From Osedax frankpressi (lineage: Eukaryota; Annelida; Polychaeta; Sabellida; Siboglinidae), in NCBI GenBank assembly GCA_964035775.1, contig OZ038316.1, forward strand, positions 31,728,969-31,792,968: a stretch of DNA of 64,000 nucleotides, given 5' to 3'. The translations under genes were made by a program, and so were the position numbers. The notes under the pieces were generated by a model that made no database searches, was not told the DNA's origin, and saw only the letters and a program-made list of their open reading frames with translations. Positions 32,222 to 43,980 of this stretch are shown piece by piece (within the stretch, counting starts at the first letter, position 1; every line of letters begins with the position of its first letter).

Positions 32222-34420
32222 AACTGAAACAAGTCTGCATGAGGCTTAGTAAGTGGGTCTGAATGGGGCTTAGTAAGTGGGTCTGAATGGGGCTTAGTAA
32301 ATGGGTCTGCATGGGGCTTAGTAAGTGGGTCTGAATGGGGCTTAGTAAATGGGTCTGCATGGGGCTTAGTAAGTGGGTCTGAATGGGGCTTAGTAAATGG
32401 GTCTGCATGGGGCTTAGTAAGTGGGTCTGAATGGGGCTTATTAAGTGGGTCTGCATGGGGCTTAGTAAATGGGTCTGAATGGGGCTTAGTAAATGGGTCT
32501 GCATGGGGCTTAGTAAGTGGGTCTGAATGGGGCTTAGTAAGTGGGTCTGCATGGGGCTTAGTAAGTGGGTCTGAATGGGGCTTAGTAAGTGGGTCTGAAT
32601 GGGGCTTAGTAAGTGGGTCTGCATGAGGCTTAGTAAGTGGGTCTGAATGGGGCTTAGTAAGTGGGTCTGAATGGGGCTTAGTAAGTGGGTCTGAATGGGG
32701 CTTAGTAAGTGGTGCTGAATGGGGCTTAGTAAGTGGGTCTGAATGGGGCTTAGTAAGTGGTGCTGCGTGGGGCTTAGTAAGTGGGTCTGAATGGGGCTTA
32801 GTAAGTGGGTCTGAATGGGGCTTAGTAAGTGGGTCTGAATGGGGCTTAGTAAGTGGGTCTGAATGGGGCTTAGTAAGTGGGTCTGAATGGGGCTTAGTAA
32901 GTGGGTCTGAATGGGGCTTAGTAAGTGGGTCTGAATGGGGCTTAGTAAGTGGGTCTGCATGAGGCTTAGTAAGTGGGTCTGAATGGGGCTTAGTAAGTGG
33001 GTCTGAATGGGGCTTAGTAAGTGGGTCTGAATGGGGCTTAGTAAGTGGTGCTGAATGGGGCTTAGTAAGTGGGTCTGAATGGGGCTTAGTAAGTGGTGCT
33101 GCGTGGGGCTTAGTAAGTGGGTCTGAATGGGGCTTAGTAAGTGGGTCTGAATGGGGCTTAGTAAGTGGTGCTGCGTGGGGCTTAGTAAGTGGGTCTGAAT
33201 GGGGCTTAGTAAGTGGTGCTGCATGGGGCTTAGTAAGTGGGTCTGCATGAGGCTTAGTAAGTGGGTCTGAATGGGGCTTAGTAAGTGGGTCTGAATGGGG
33301 CTTAGTAAGTGGGTTTGCATGAGGCTTAGTAAGTGGGTCTGAATGGGGCTTAGTAAGTGGTGCTGCATGGGGCTTAGTAAGTGGGTCTGCATGAGGCTTA
33401 GTAAGTGGGTCTGAATGGGGCTTAGTAAGTGGGTCTGAATGGGGCTTAGTAAGTGGGTCTGCATGAGGCTTAGTAAGTGGGTCTGAATGGGGCTTAGTAA
33501 GTGGGTCTGCATGGGGCTTAGTAAGTGGGTCTGCATGGGGCTTAGTAAGTGGGTCTGAATGGGGCTTAGTAAGTGGGTTTGCATGAGGCTTAGTAAGTGG
33601 GTCTGAATGGGGCTTAGTAAGTGGTGCTGCATGGGGCTTAGTAAGTGGGTCTGAATGGAGCTTAGTAAGTGGGTCTGCGTGGGGCTTAGTAAGTGGGTCT
33701 GCATGGGGCTTAGTAAGTGGGTCTGAATGGGGCTTAGTAAGTGGGTCTGAATGGGGCTTAGTAAGTGGGTCTGAATGGGGCTTAGTAAGTGGGTCTGAAT
33801 GGGGCTTAGTAAGTGGTGTTGCATGGGGCTTAGTAAGTGGGTCTGCATGGAGCTTAGTAAGTGGGTCTGAATGGGGCTTAGTAAGTGGGTCTGCATGGGG
33901 CTTAGTAAGTGGCTCTGCATGAGGCTTAGTAAGTGGGTCTGCATGGGGCTTAGTAAGTGGGTCTGCATGGGGCTTAGTAAGTGGGTCTGCATGGGGCTTA
34001 GTAAGTGGGTCTGAATGGGGCTTAGTAAGTAGGTCTGAATGGGGCTTAGTAAGTGGGTCTGCATGGGGCTTAGTAAGTGGGTCTGTATGGGGCTTAGAAA
34101 GTGGGTCTGAATGGGGCTTAGTAAGTGGGTCTGCATGGGGCTTAGTAATTGAGTCTGCATGGGGCTTAGTAAGTGGGTCTGCATGGGGCTTAGTAAGTGG
34201 GTCTGCATGGGGCTTAGTAAGTGGTTCTGAATGGGGCTTAGTAAGTGGGTCTGCATGGGGCTTAGTAAGTGGGTCTGCATGGGGCTTAGTAAGTGGGTCT
34301 GCATGGAGCAAAGTAAGTAAGTTTGTATGGGGCTTAGTAAGTAAGTTTGTATGGGGCTTAATAAATTGGTCTGTATGGGGCTTAGTAAGTAAGTTTGTAT
34401 GGGGCTTAGTAAATGGGTAG
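32222..34420. repeat. 24-bp minisatellite, about 91 units
   Basis: Units GGGCTTAGTAAGTGGGTCTG + AATG, alternating AATG, CATG and GCTGCGTG variants. It starts 40 bases after the donor at 32182 and fills most of this intron. The unit length being a multiple of 3, both long minus-strand frames (LLSPIQTH and DPLTKPHS) stay open but have no support as genes. Confidence 0.97.
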
Positions 34421-34424
34421 CCAT

Positions 34425-34705
34425 AATTTCGTAGCTGCGAGGTCTTCTGCGTTACTTAGATTTGCAATAGATTGGATCAAATCTCCCAGGTGGTGTAGAC
34501 CTAATACTGTTGATCTGAGGTAATGTTACACTGGGTTCGAGGTACACAGTACCCAACTGGGAGGGGAATGTGTTGTACTTGTCACCAAAAGTCTGTTAGT
34601 TGGCAAAACCCTTCGGATATAAAAACTATACCCTGAACTACCATAGAAACCCTACAGGAGAGAAATAGTTCAGTAACGTCCTCAGGGGGGATCTGATATG
34701 AAAAT
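34425..34705. other. GC-richer island, SINE-like or old intron core
   Basis: A unique 280-bp stretch with a B-box-like GGGTTCGAGG (about 34524) and ending CAGGGGGGATCTGATATG before AT-rich DNA. It resembles a tRNA-derived SINE in layout, but I find no second copy and no clear A box, so this is a suggestion. Confidence 0.25.
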
Positions 34706-35017
34706 ATTAAATTACATTGTATTTATATATAAATTATATCAAATATTATATTATTAGAATTTGAGTTGATTTAAATATAATCTTTATTTTACAAACATTA
34801 TTTACCAAAGACAATAAATTCTCTTTGCAATATTTTAATGCGTACGAATTCTTTTATATATTTGCGGCCATAAATTACTTGCAAGGTACTAATACAGAGA
34901 AGAGATAGGCCATCGAGTACATTTTACTTTATACATTATACTTTATATCTTATACCTTATACCCATATGGGAAAGCTATATTTAGAATTTAATTTGTTAT
35001 TTATTGCAGCTAATCAG

Positions 35018-35114
35018 CCATATTGCATTGGTTTTATCGAAGGGGTCAGAGGTTACGATGGCAAAACTCTTTGGATACTGGCTGTGCAAAGTGTCACATT
35101 TGAAATCAATTGCG
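35018..35114 (+). CDS. FAM234-like, second visible exon
   Basis: Two close acceptors exist: TTATTGCAG at 35009 and CTAATCAG at 35017. Only the second keeps phase 0 with the preceding exon. Encodes PYCIGFIEGVRGYDGKTLWI, LAVQSVTFEINC. G-Y-D-G-K-T-L-W is the blade motif in which the chain recites its 'Asp-Gly-x-Thr-Gly-x-x-x-W' loop. Donor GCG/GTTAGT, phase 1. Confidence 0.83.
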
Positions 35115-35234
35115 GTTAGTCATGATTTTATTTACGGTGAGATAGTGGGTGAGTCATTAAGTTAATCGGTCAGTCAGTAAGTGAGTCAATGGATCAGTGA
35201 ATTCATTACGTCGACCTTTGACCTACTTTTACAG

Positions 35235-35321
35235 GCAATGCCGACCTCAATGGTGATGGACACAATGATTGCATCGCTACGGGCCGTATGAGTCACTGTA
35301 TGGCGTTTGACCCACTCACAG
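35235..35321 (+). CDS. FAM234-like, third visible exon
   Basis: Acceptor CTACTTTTACAG, 87 nt, donor ACAG/GTCAGC. Encodes NADLNGDGHNDCIATGRMSH, CMAFDPLT, with the second FG-GAP loop. Phase 1 at both ends. The donor is chosen because it restores LTGKEIW across the next junction. Confidence 0.85.
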
Positions 35322-35519
35322 GTCAGCCTTACGCAACACCTGTTCTTGACGACGTATCCTTACGTCCAACCATCCGATCCTTCCCCTGTATCCAAACCCA
35401 AACCCAACCAAAAACCCAGCCCCAACCCCTACCCCATCTTCCATTACTAACTTCGTTCTTAGCCCAAAAACTATTGCAAAATAAACAACATCTAAGAAAT
35501 GTATATTTTATTTGGCAAG

Positions 35520-36430
35520 TAATTTACTGCCACTCCCACTCCAACTCCATTCACACTCCCACTCCCACTCCATTCACACTCTCTCTCTATTCACACTCCC
35601 ACTCCATTCACGCTCTCTCTCTATTCACACTGCCACTCTAACTCCATTCACACTCCCTCTCCATTCACACTCCCACTCCCACTCCATTTACACTGCAACT
35701 GCCACTCCCACTCCATTTACACTGCAACTGCCACTGCCACTCCATTCACACTCCCACTACAACAACATTCACACTCTCTCACTATTCACACTCCCACTCC
35801 ATTCACACTCCCACTCCATTCACACTCCCACTCCATTCACACTCTCTCTCTATTCACACTCCCACTCCCACTCCATCCACACTCTCTCTCTATTCACACT
35901 CCCACTCCATTCACACTCCCACTCTATTCACACTCTCTCTCTATTCACACTCCCACTCCATTCACACTCCCACTCTATTCACACTCTCTCTCTATTCACA
36001 CTCTCACTCCATTCACACTCTCTCTCTATTCATACTGCCACTGCCACTCCATTCACACTGCAACTGCCACTGCCACTCCATTCACACCCCCTTTCTATTC
36101 ACACTCCAACTCCCACTCCATTTACACTCCCACTCCAACTCCATTCACACTCCCACTCCCACTACATTCACACTCCCTCTCCATTCACTTCATATATTCC
36201 CTTCCCTTCCCACTCCACTCCCATTCCATTCTCACTATACCAAACCCCCACTATACTCTATCCGAGATACCACTTAGATTCCATTGACACATTCGTTATC
36301 CCTACCCTACTTAATCCCAATCATGCTATAACCCCCATCCCACTCCACCTTCATTCTAACCCCCACTATAAACCCCACTATAAACCCCACTATAAACCCC
36401 ACTATAAACCCCACTATAAACCCCACTTAA
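35520..36430. repeat. CACTCCATTCA pyrimidine array and CCCACTATAAAC units
   Basis: 12- to 18-bp words (CACTCCCACTCCATTCACAC, CTCTCTCTATTC) to about 36200, a short unique bridge, then six 12-bp CCCACTATAAAC units. The array leads directly to the acceptor at 36444 and is pyrimidine-rich on the sense strand. Confidence 0.93.
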
Positions 36431-36444
36431 CCCTCACTACTAAG

Positions 36445-36587
36445 GAAAGGAGATTTGGACCGCCGACCCTAAAGCTTTAAATTTTCTATGGAACATTTAC
36501 AACCCCGCTGTACTTCCGGACCTAAACGGTGATGGGGTTGCCGATATTCTCATTACCCACGGCGGGGATCCTGCCTTCGATTCAACG
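36445..36587 (+). CDS. FAM234-like, fourth visible exon
   Basis: Acceptor CTCACTACTAAG, 143 nt, donor ACG/GTTGGA. Encodes KEIWTADPKALNFLWNIYNP, AVLPDLNGDGVADILITHGG, DPAFDST, including the third FG-GAP loop. Phase 1 in, 0 out. Confidence 0.87.
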
Positions 36588-36604
36588 GTTGGAAGGCCCC
36601 ACAA

Positions 36605-39070
36605 AATATAGCTCCACATCCTAACCTCATTAACCCACATAGCCCCACCTCGCTAACCTACCTAGCCCCACCTCCTAACCTCATTAACCCACCTAGCCCC
36701 ACCTCGCTAACCTACCTAGCCCCACCTCCTAACCTCATTAACCCACATAGCCCCACCTCCTAACCTCATTAACCTACCCAGCCCCACCTCCTAGCCCCAT
36801 TAACCTACATAGCCCTTCCTCCTAACCTCATTAACCCACATAGCCCCTCCACCTAACCTCATTAACCCACCTAGCCCCTCCTCCTAACCTCATTAACCCA
36901 CCTAGCCCCTCCTCCTAACCTCATTAACCCACATAGCCCCTCCACCTAACCTCATTAACCCACCTAGCCCCTCCTCCTAACCTCATTAACCCACCTAGCC
37001 CCTCCTCCTAACCTCATTAACCCACCTAGCCCCACCTCCTAACCTCATTAACCCATCTAACCCCTCCACCTAACCTCATTAGCCCACCTAGCCCCTCCTC
37101 CTAACCTCATTAACCTACCTAGCCCCACCTCCTAACCTCATTAACCCATCTAGCCCCTCCACCTAACCTCATTAACCCACCTAGCCCCTCCTCCTAACCT
37201 CATTAACCCACCTAGCCCCTCCTCATAACCTCATTAACCCACCTAGCCCCTCCTCCTAACCTCATTAACCCACCTAGCACCTCCACCTAACCTCATTAGC
37301 CCACCTAGTCCCTCCTCCTAACCTCATTAACCTACCTAGCCCCACCTCCTAACCTCATTAACCCACATAGCCCCTTCACCTAACCTCATTAACCCACCTA
37401 GCCCCTCCTCCTAACCTCATTAACCCACCTAGCCCCTCCTCCTAACCTCATTATCCCACCTAGCACCTCCACCTAACCTCATTAGCCCACCTAGTCCCTC
37501 CTCCTAACCTCATTAACCTACCTAGCCCCACCTCCTAACCTCATTAACCCACATAGCCCCTTCACCTAACCTCATTAACCCACCTAGCCCCTCCTCCTAA
37601 CCTCATTAACCCACCTAGCCCCTCCTCCTAACCTCATTAACCCATCTAGCCCCTCCACCTAACCTCATTAGCCCACCTAACCCCTCCTCCTAACCTCATT
37701 AATCTACCTAGCCCTTCCTCCTAACCTCAATATCCTACCTAACCCGACCTCATAACCTCATTAACCTACCTAGCCCCACCTCCTAACCCCATTAACCTAC
37801 ATAGCCCCTCCTCCTAACCTCAATATCCTACCTAGCCCATCCTCCTAACCTCATTAACCCACGTAGCCCCACCTCCTAACCTCATTAACCTACCCAGCCC
37901 CACCTCCTAGCCCCATTAACCTATATAGCCCCTCCTCCTAACCTCATTAACCCACATAGCCCATCCACCTAACCTCAATATCCTACCTAACCCGACCTCA
38001 TAACCTCATTAACCTACCTAGCCCCACCTCCTAACCCCATTAACCTACATAGCCCCTCCTCCTAACCTCAATATCCTACCTAGCCCATCCTCCTAACCTC
38101 ATTAACCCACCTAGCCCCTCCTCCTAACCTCATTAACCCACCTATCCCCTCCACCTAACCTCATTAACCCACCTAGCCCCTCCTCCTAACCTCATTAACC
38201 CACCTAACCCCTACTCCTAACCTCATTAACACACCTAGCCCCACCTCCTAACCAAATTAACCCACTTAGCCCCTCCACCTAACCTCATTAGCCAACCTAG
38301 CCCCTCCTCCTAACCTCATTAATCTAGCTAGCCCTTCCTCCTAACCTCACCTCATAACCTCATTAACCTACCTAGCCCCACCTCCTAACCCTATTAACCT
38401 ACCTAGCCCCTCCTCCTAACCTCATTAACCCACCTAGCCCCCCCTCCTAACCTCATTAACCCACCTAGCCCCTCCACCTAACCTCATTAACCTACCTAGC
38501 CCATCCTCCTAACCTCATTAACCTACCTAGCCCTTCCACCTAACCTCAATATTCTACCTAGCCCCACCTCCTAACCTCATTAACCCACCTAGCCCCACCT
38601 CGCTAACCTACCTAGCCCCTCCTCCTAACCTCATTAGCCCACCTAGCCCCACCTCCTAACCTCGATATTCTACCTAGCCCTTCCTCCTAACCTCATTAAC
38701 CCACCTAGCCCCACCTCCTAGCCCCATTAACCTACATAGCCCCTCCTCCTAACCTCATTAACCCACCTAGCCTCACCTCCTAACCTCAGTAACCTACCTA
38801 GCCCATCCTCCTAACCTCATTAACCTACCTAGCCCCTCCACCTACCCTCGACATTCTACCTAATCCCACCTCCTAACATCATTAACCCACCTAGCCCCAC
38901 CTCCTAACCTCAGTAACATATATAGCCCCTCCTCCTAACCTCTATATTCTACCTAGCCCCTCCTCCTATCCTCTATATTCTACCTAGCCCCACCTCCTAA
39001 CCTCATTAGCCTACCTCCTAACCTCATCAACTTACCTAGCCCCACCTCCTAACCCCAATAACCTACATTA
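36605..39070. repeat. 31-bp minisatellite, about 79 units
   Basis: Units ACCTCATTAACCCACCTAGC + CCCTCCTCCTA with many variants. It fills the intron between 36587 and 39126, with the C-rich strand on the sense side. Confidence 0.95.
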
Positions 39071-39125
39071 GCCCCATCGCCCCCTCCCACCGACGGCATT
39101 AACACCCCATGTCTCTCCCCAACAG

Positions 39126-39303
39126 GATATCCACCGCTACGCCGGCCGCCTGATCCTATTGGACGGGGCAACGGGCCTCATGATTGGTCGACGTTTCTTG
39201 AATGCGTCTTTTGAACGCGAAATCTACGACTCTCCAATAATACACACGACCCACGACGGCTCCCAGTACATCTTGTACGGAGACGGAGGGGAAACGATAG
39301 ACG
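39126..39303 (+). CDS. FAM234-like, fifth visible exon
   Basis: Acceptor TCTCCCCAACAG, 178 nt, donor GACG/GTTAGG. Encodes DIHRYAGRLILLDGATGLMI, GRRFLNASFEREIYDSPIIH, TTHDGSQYILYGDGGETID. LLDGATG is a propeller blade turn and YILYGDGGET is typical of the family. Phase 0 in, 1 out. Confidence 0.9.
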
Positions 39304-40637
39304 GTTAGGGGCGTGGCTTGCAACGGTAGCGGGCGTGGCTTATGTACTATACGGCGGGTGTGTGGTATGCGATGGCGGTGTGTCATTGTTTACTGTACAA
39401 CATTACTAGGTGTGCTAGTTAAATAACATCCACGATTATAATTATTTATTTACTTGTGATATCATATAGTAATTTTCTTGCTAGTACCAGAATTTAATCT
39501 ATATCATTTATCCCTACATTTATCCCTACATTTATTCCTACATTTACTCCTATCATTTATCTATATCATTCATCTATATCATTTATTTGTATATATAATT
39601 TATCTGTATAATATTTCTGTGTATATTTTTATAAAATAAATCAATTAATACAAAAACTAAATTATTTAGATATCTTTTAATGTATGTATATTTTAAATAA
39701 TGATATACCAATATCATTTGGTTCTATTTGAACATCCCAAGAAATGATGCAGTTCATTTTAGTTTTCTTTTGGTATAAAATAACCCTAGAAATTATCCAG
39801 GTCTTTTGAGTTCTTTTGTTATATAATAAAAGTGAAAATGTATTTATTTTTATTAAAATATATTTTATTTATTTTTATTTGAAATTATTATAGATTTTAT
39901 AATATTTACATTATCTTTTTTCTTGGGAAGAGTGAACATATATTATATTAATTTTATATTTTAAACTATTATAAGAATTTATAATAATTACATCATCTGG
40001 TTTCTTGGTATTGCTGTGTTTATACACATTGTATATTACATAATGTTTTATATTGCATCACAGTATCATTTGTAACATTTTATCTGGGTTTCACTTTCTT
40101 TTATCTCTCATTTCCATCTCTTAAATATTAGTATACAATATCATAATTTAAAATTTATAATTAATAATATATAACATTAATTTCTTTCTCGTAATGTTAT
40201 ATAACACTATTTTTTTTAAATGAATGTTATATAACACTATTTTTTTTAAATGAATGTTATATAACACTAATTTCTTTATAGTAATGTTATATAACACTAA
40301 TTTCATTATAGTCATTTTATATAACACTAATTTCTTTATAGTAATCTTTTATAACACTAATTTCTTTATATTATGTTTTATAACACTAATTTCTTTGTAT
40401 CATATTTTATAACAATAATTTAAACCAGTATTATCAGCAGTGTTGTATTTTATAAAATTCTTTCATGCAACTTATAAAATTAAAAGTATAAATAAAATAA
40501 ACAAATGATGATAATCTCTTGATTTTTTGCTGGATTTTGGTTTAACATATATTAACATATATTTTTCTCATATACATAACAATACACTATTGTTCCTTTA
40601 TGCCGTGTGTCGACGAATTAACCCATCTTCGCCGCAG
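39304..40637. other. AT-rich intron
   Basis: Non-coding, with a loose repeat of TTATATAACACTAATTTCTT at 40190-40400 (about seven diverged 35-bp units) and CATTTATC words near 39510. Nothing else recognised. Confidence 0.7.
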
Positions 40638-40785
40638 GTCACTTCATGGCGATTTCCCTTCCCGACTTCTACCGCTACGTGATGGATATATCTGGAGACC
40701 ACGTCGTACCGAATACTAGAGGTCACTACGACCACTTTCGCCATCTGCCCAGGGACCCGAACGGAGTGTTCAATATATACGAAAG
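40638..40785 (+). CDS. FAM234-like, sixth visible exon
   Basis: Acceptor TCTTCGCCGCAG, 148 nt, donor AAAG/GTGTGA. Encodes HFMAISLPDFYRYVMDISGD, HVVPNTRGHYDHFRHLPRDP, NGVFNIYE. The donor is inferred: it gives phase 2 and joins to the DGKGVMIPP exon; the frame also runs on beyond it. Phase 1 in, 2 out. Confidence 0.82.
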
Positions 40786-40799
40786 GTGTGACGTCTACC

Positions 40800-40885
40800 A
40801 GTTTTTCGGAGGGATTACTGCTTATGTTTTCGGAGGGATTACTGCTTATGTTTTCGGAGGGATTACTGCTTATGTTTGCGGACAG
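40800..40885. repeat. 24-bp triplication just after a donor
   Basis: Three copies of TTTCGGAGGGATTACTGCTT + ATGT start about 20 bases after the proposed donor at 40786. If the donor were not used the frame would stay open through them (GGITAYVF). Confidence 0.92.
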
Positions 40886-41025
40886 CCCTCTCGACCCGTG
40901 ACCCCTCGCTCTGCACGCGACTCACCTTTCTCTCCTCACCCCCTTGCCCTACTCTCCGCCTCCGCCTCCGTATTGCCGGGGAGATTAAGGTGCATAGCCT
41001 TCCTTTCCCTCCATCATTGATACGG

Positions 41026-41324
41026 GTGCATTGATACCCCTACCAATGATATTAGTAAGGATGTAATGATACCCCCACCCACAGTAACGGTAAGGATGTA
41101 ATGATACCTGCTTATAATAATGGTAAGGATGTAATGATACCCCCATCCACAGTAACGGTAAGGATGTAATGATACCTGCCTATAATAATGGTAAGGATGT
41201 AATGATACCCCCATCCACAGTAATAGTAAGGGTGTAATGATACCCCCATCCACAGTAATGGTAAGGGTGTAATGATACCCCACCCACAGTAATGGTAAGG
41301 GTGTAATGATACCCCCATCCACAG
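41026..41324. repeat. 35-bp minisatellite made of a duplicated 3' splice site and exon start
   Basis: About eight units, most reading CCCCCATCCACAG then TAATGGTAAGGGTGTAATGA. The last, authentic copy is CCACAG/TGATGGTAAGGGTG at the acceptor of the next exon, which shows the source. Several upstream units keep the AG acceptor and the same reading frame (NGKGVMIP). Confidence 0.9.
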
Positions 41325-41486
41325 TGATGGTAAGGGTGTGATGATACCCCCCACGCTGGCGGATGTGAATAATGATGGCACCATGGATATCCTCATGGTT
41401 GCGTTTGACTCTACCTATTCACTCTTCGACGGAGAGACCATGAAGGTCATCTGGTCAGTCAAGTTTCCTGGATATGAATCTTACAC
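41325..41486 (+). CDS. FAM234-like, seventh visible exon
   Basis: Acceptor CCCATCCACAG, 162 nt, donor CAC/GTTAGT. Encodes DGKGVMIPPTLADVNNDGTM, DILMVAFDSTYSLFDGETMK, VIWSVKFPGYESY. K-G-V-M-x-P-P with a following FG-GAP loop is a FAM234 signature. Phase 2 at both ends. Confidence 0.9.
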
Positions 41487-41511
41487 GTTAGTCATCACGT
41501 TGGCCATAATT

Positions 41512-42482
41512 CATTAGCCATGAGTCATTAGCCATGAGTCATTAGCCATGAGTCATTAGCCATGAGTCATTAGCCATGAGTCATTAGCCATGAGTCATTG
41601 GCCATGAGTCATTAGCCATGAGTCATTAGCCATGAGTCATTAGCCATGAGTCATTAGCCATGAGTCATTAGCCATGAGTCATTAGCCATGAGTCATTAGC
41701 CATGAGTCATTAGCCATGAGTCATTAGCCATGAGTCATTAGCCATGAGTCATTAGCCATGAGTCATTAGCCATGAGTCATTAGCCATGAGTCATTAGCCA
41801 TGAGTCATTAGCCATGAGTCATTAGCCATGAGTCATTGGCCATGAGTCATTAGCCATGAGTCATTAGCCATGAGTCATTAGCCATGAGTCATTAGCCATG
41901 AGTCATTAGCCATGAGTCATTGGCCATGAGTCATTAGCCATGAGTCATTAGCCATGAGTCATTAGCCATGAGTCATTAGCCATGAGTCATTAGCCATGAG
42001 TCATTAGCCATGAGTCATTAGCCATGAGTCATTAGCCATGAGTCATTAGCCATGAGTCATTAGCCATGAGTCATTAGCCATGAGTCATTGGCCATGAGTC
42101 ATTAGCCATGAGTCATTAGCCATGAGTCATTAGCCATGAGTCATTAGCCATGAGTCATTAGCCATGAGTCATTAGCCATGAGTCATTGGCCATGAGTCAT
42201 TAGCCATGAGTCATTAGCCATGAGTCATTAGCCATGAGTCATTAGCCATGAGTCATTAGCCATGAGTCATTAGCCATGAGTCATTGGCCATGAGTCATTA
42301 GCCATGAGTCATTAGCCATGAGTCATTAGCCATGAGTCATTAGCCATGAGTCATTAGCCATGAGTCATTGGCCATGAGTCATTAGCCATGAGTCATTAGC
42401 CATGAGTCATTAGCCATGAGTCATTAGCCATGAGTCATTAGCCATGAGTCATTAGCCATGAGTCATTAGCCATGAGTCATTG
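41512..42482. repeat. 14-bp minisatellite, about 69 units, each with ATGAGTCAT
   Basis: Extremely homogeneous units GCCATGAGTCATTA; the only common variant is TTGGCC for TTAGCC. Each unit contains the 9-bp palindrome ATGAGTCAT, the optimal AP-1/GCN4 bZIP site. Intronic. Confidence 0.97.
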
Positions 42483-42654
42483 GCTCCAGTTTATAAAGTT
42501 TGCGATGTAACTATCATTACATAATAATTGCGGCATTCAATCAGATTTTCCAAATACTTGCATCTGATTGGTCCATAATTTAAATGGGTGCCTGAAATTT
42601 TCTTTTCACTCCTTTTTTATTTTTATGCCACTTTATTTTAAAACAAATCATTTA

Positions 42655-43980
42655 TTTACAACACTACACCCTCTACACCCTACTCACCATATTCACCCCC
42701 ATACCTATACTTACACCCATACTCCCTACATCCCCTACTTACCACTACATACCCCATACCACCTACTCACCCCCTACTTATCTCCTATTCACCCCCTACA
42801 CCCATTACTTACCACTACATTCCTACACCTCATACATACCACCACACCCTCAACACCACCTAGTCACCCCCGTACCTACCCCCTACTTACCTTTACCCAT
42901 GTACCCCCTACTTACCCCTACACCCCATACTCACTCCCTACAACCCTAATCATTCTACACCCCCTACTTACCCCTACACGCCTACACCCGTGCCTAGCCT
43001 CTACTCACCCACTACACCCCTACTTACCCCTACAACCCCTACACCCTCTACACCTCCTACACACATACTCACCCACTAAAACCCTACTTTCCCCTACATA
43101 CCATACACTCATACTCCCTACACTTCCTACAACCCTTAAACATCACTCACCCCTACTTACCTTACTCACCCCTACTTACCCTACACTCCCTAAACTCCAT
43201 ACTTACTCCTACACCCATTCATTCCCTACACTCCATATACTCTCTATACTCCCTACACCCCTAACCCTTACTTATCTCTACACCCACACACTCTATACCC
43301 CCTATACCCCATACATCCACTAATTACCCTACCCCCCTATACTCTCTACACTCCATACACTTACTACACCCCTTCATCCCTTACTTAACATACACCCCCA
43401 TCACTCCTTACACAACCTACTCATCACCTACTCCCCCTTCATCCCTTACTTAACCCTACTCCCCCTACACCTTACTTAACCCTTAGTCCCCTACACCCCT
43501 ACACTCCCAACACTCCTTACTTAACCTTTAATCCCCTACACCCTAACACCCCCAACACTCTATATCCCCTACACCCCTTACTTAACCCTAAACCCCCAAA
43601 ACTCCCTACACTCCTTACACTCCCTACACCCTCTGAACACCTTACTTAACCCTACACCCCCAAAACCCCCTACACTCCTTACACTCCCTACACCCTCTGA
43701 ACACCTTACTTAACCCTACACCCCCAAAACTCCCTACACCCTTACACTCCCTACACCCTCTGATCAACTTACTTAACCCTACACCCCCAAAACTCCCTAC
43801 ACCCCTTACACTCCCTACACCCTTTGAACACCTTACTTAACACTACACCCCCAAAACTCCCTACACCCCTTACACTCCCTATACCCTCTGAACACCTTAC
43901 TTAACCCTACACCTCCAACACCCCCTACACTCCTTAACACTCCCTACACCCTCTATATCCCCTACACCTCTTCCTTAAGG
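42655..43980. repeat. Degenerate CTACACCCC array
   Basis: Irregular CCCTACAC, CTTACTTAACC and ACTCCCTACACC words; the end (43600-43930) resolves to units of about 60 bp ending CTTACTTAACCCTACACCCC. Intronic, C-rich on the sense strand. The Thr/Pro/Leu frame across it is discounted. Confidence 0.9.

Noticed and set aside
32049-34424. 791- and 698-codon minus-strand ORFs (LLSPIQTH, DPLTKPHS)
   Set aside because: Both are readings of the same 24-bp intronic array, and one runs antisense over a well-supported exon.
36605-39070. Telomere-like or centromeric satellite interpretation of C-rich arrays
   Set aside because: No canonical telomeric hexamer; each array has a different unit and is bounded by exons of one gene, which marks it as an intronic minisatellite.
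41014-41396. Minus-strand ORFs with GGIITPLPLLW repeats
   Set aside because: Antisense of the 35-bp array and of a firmly identified plus-strand exon.
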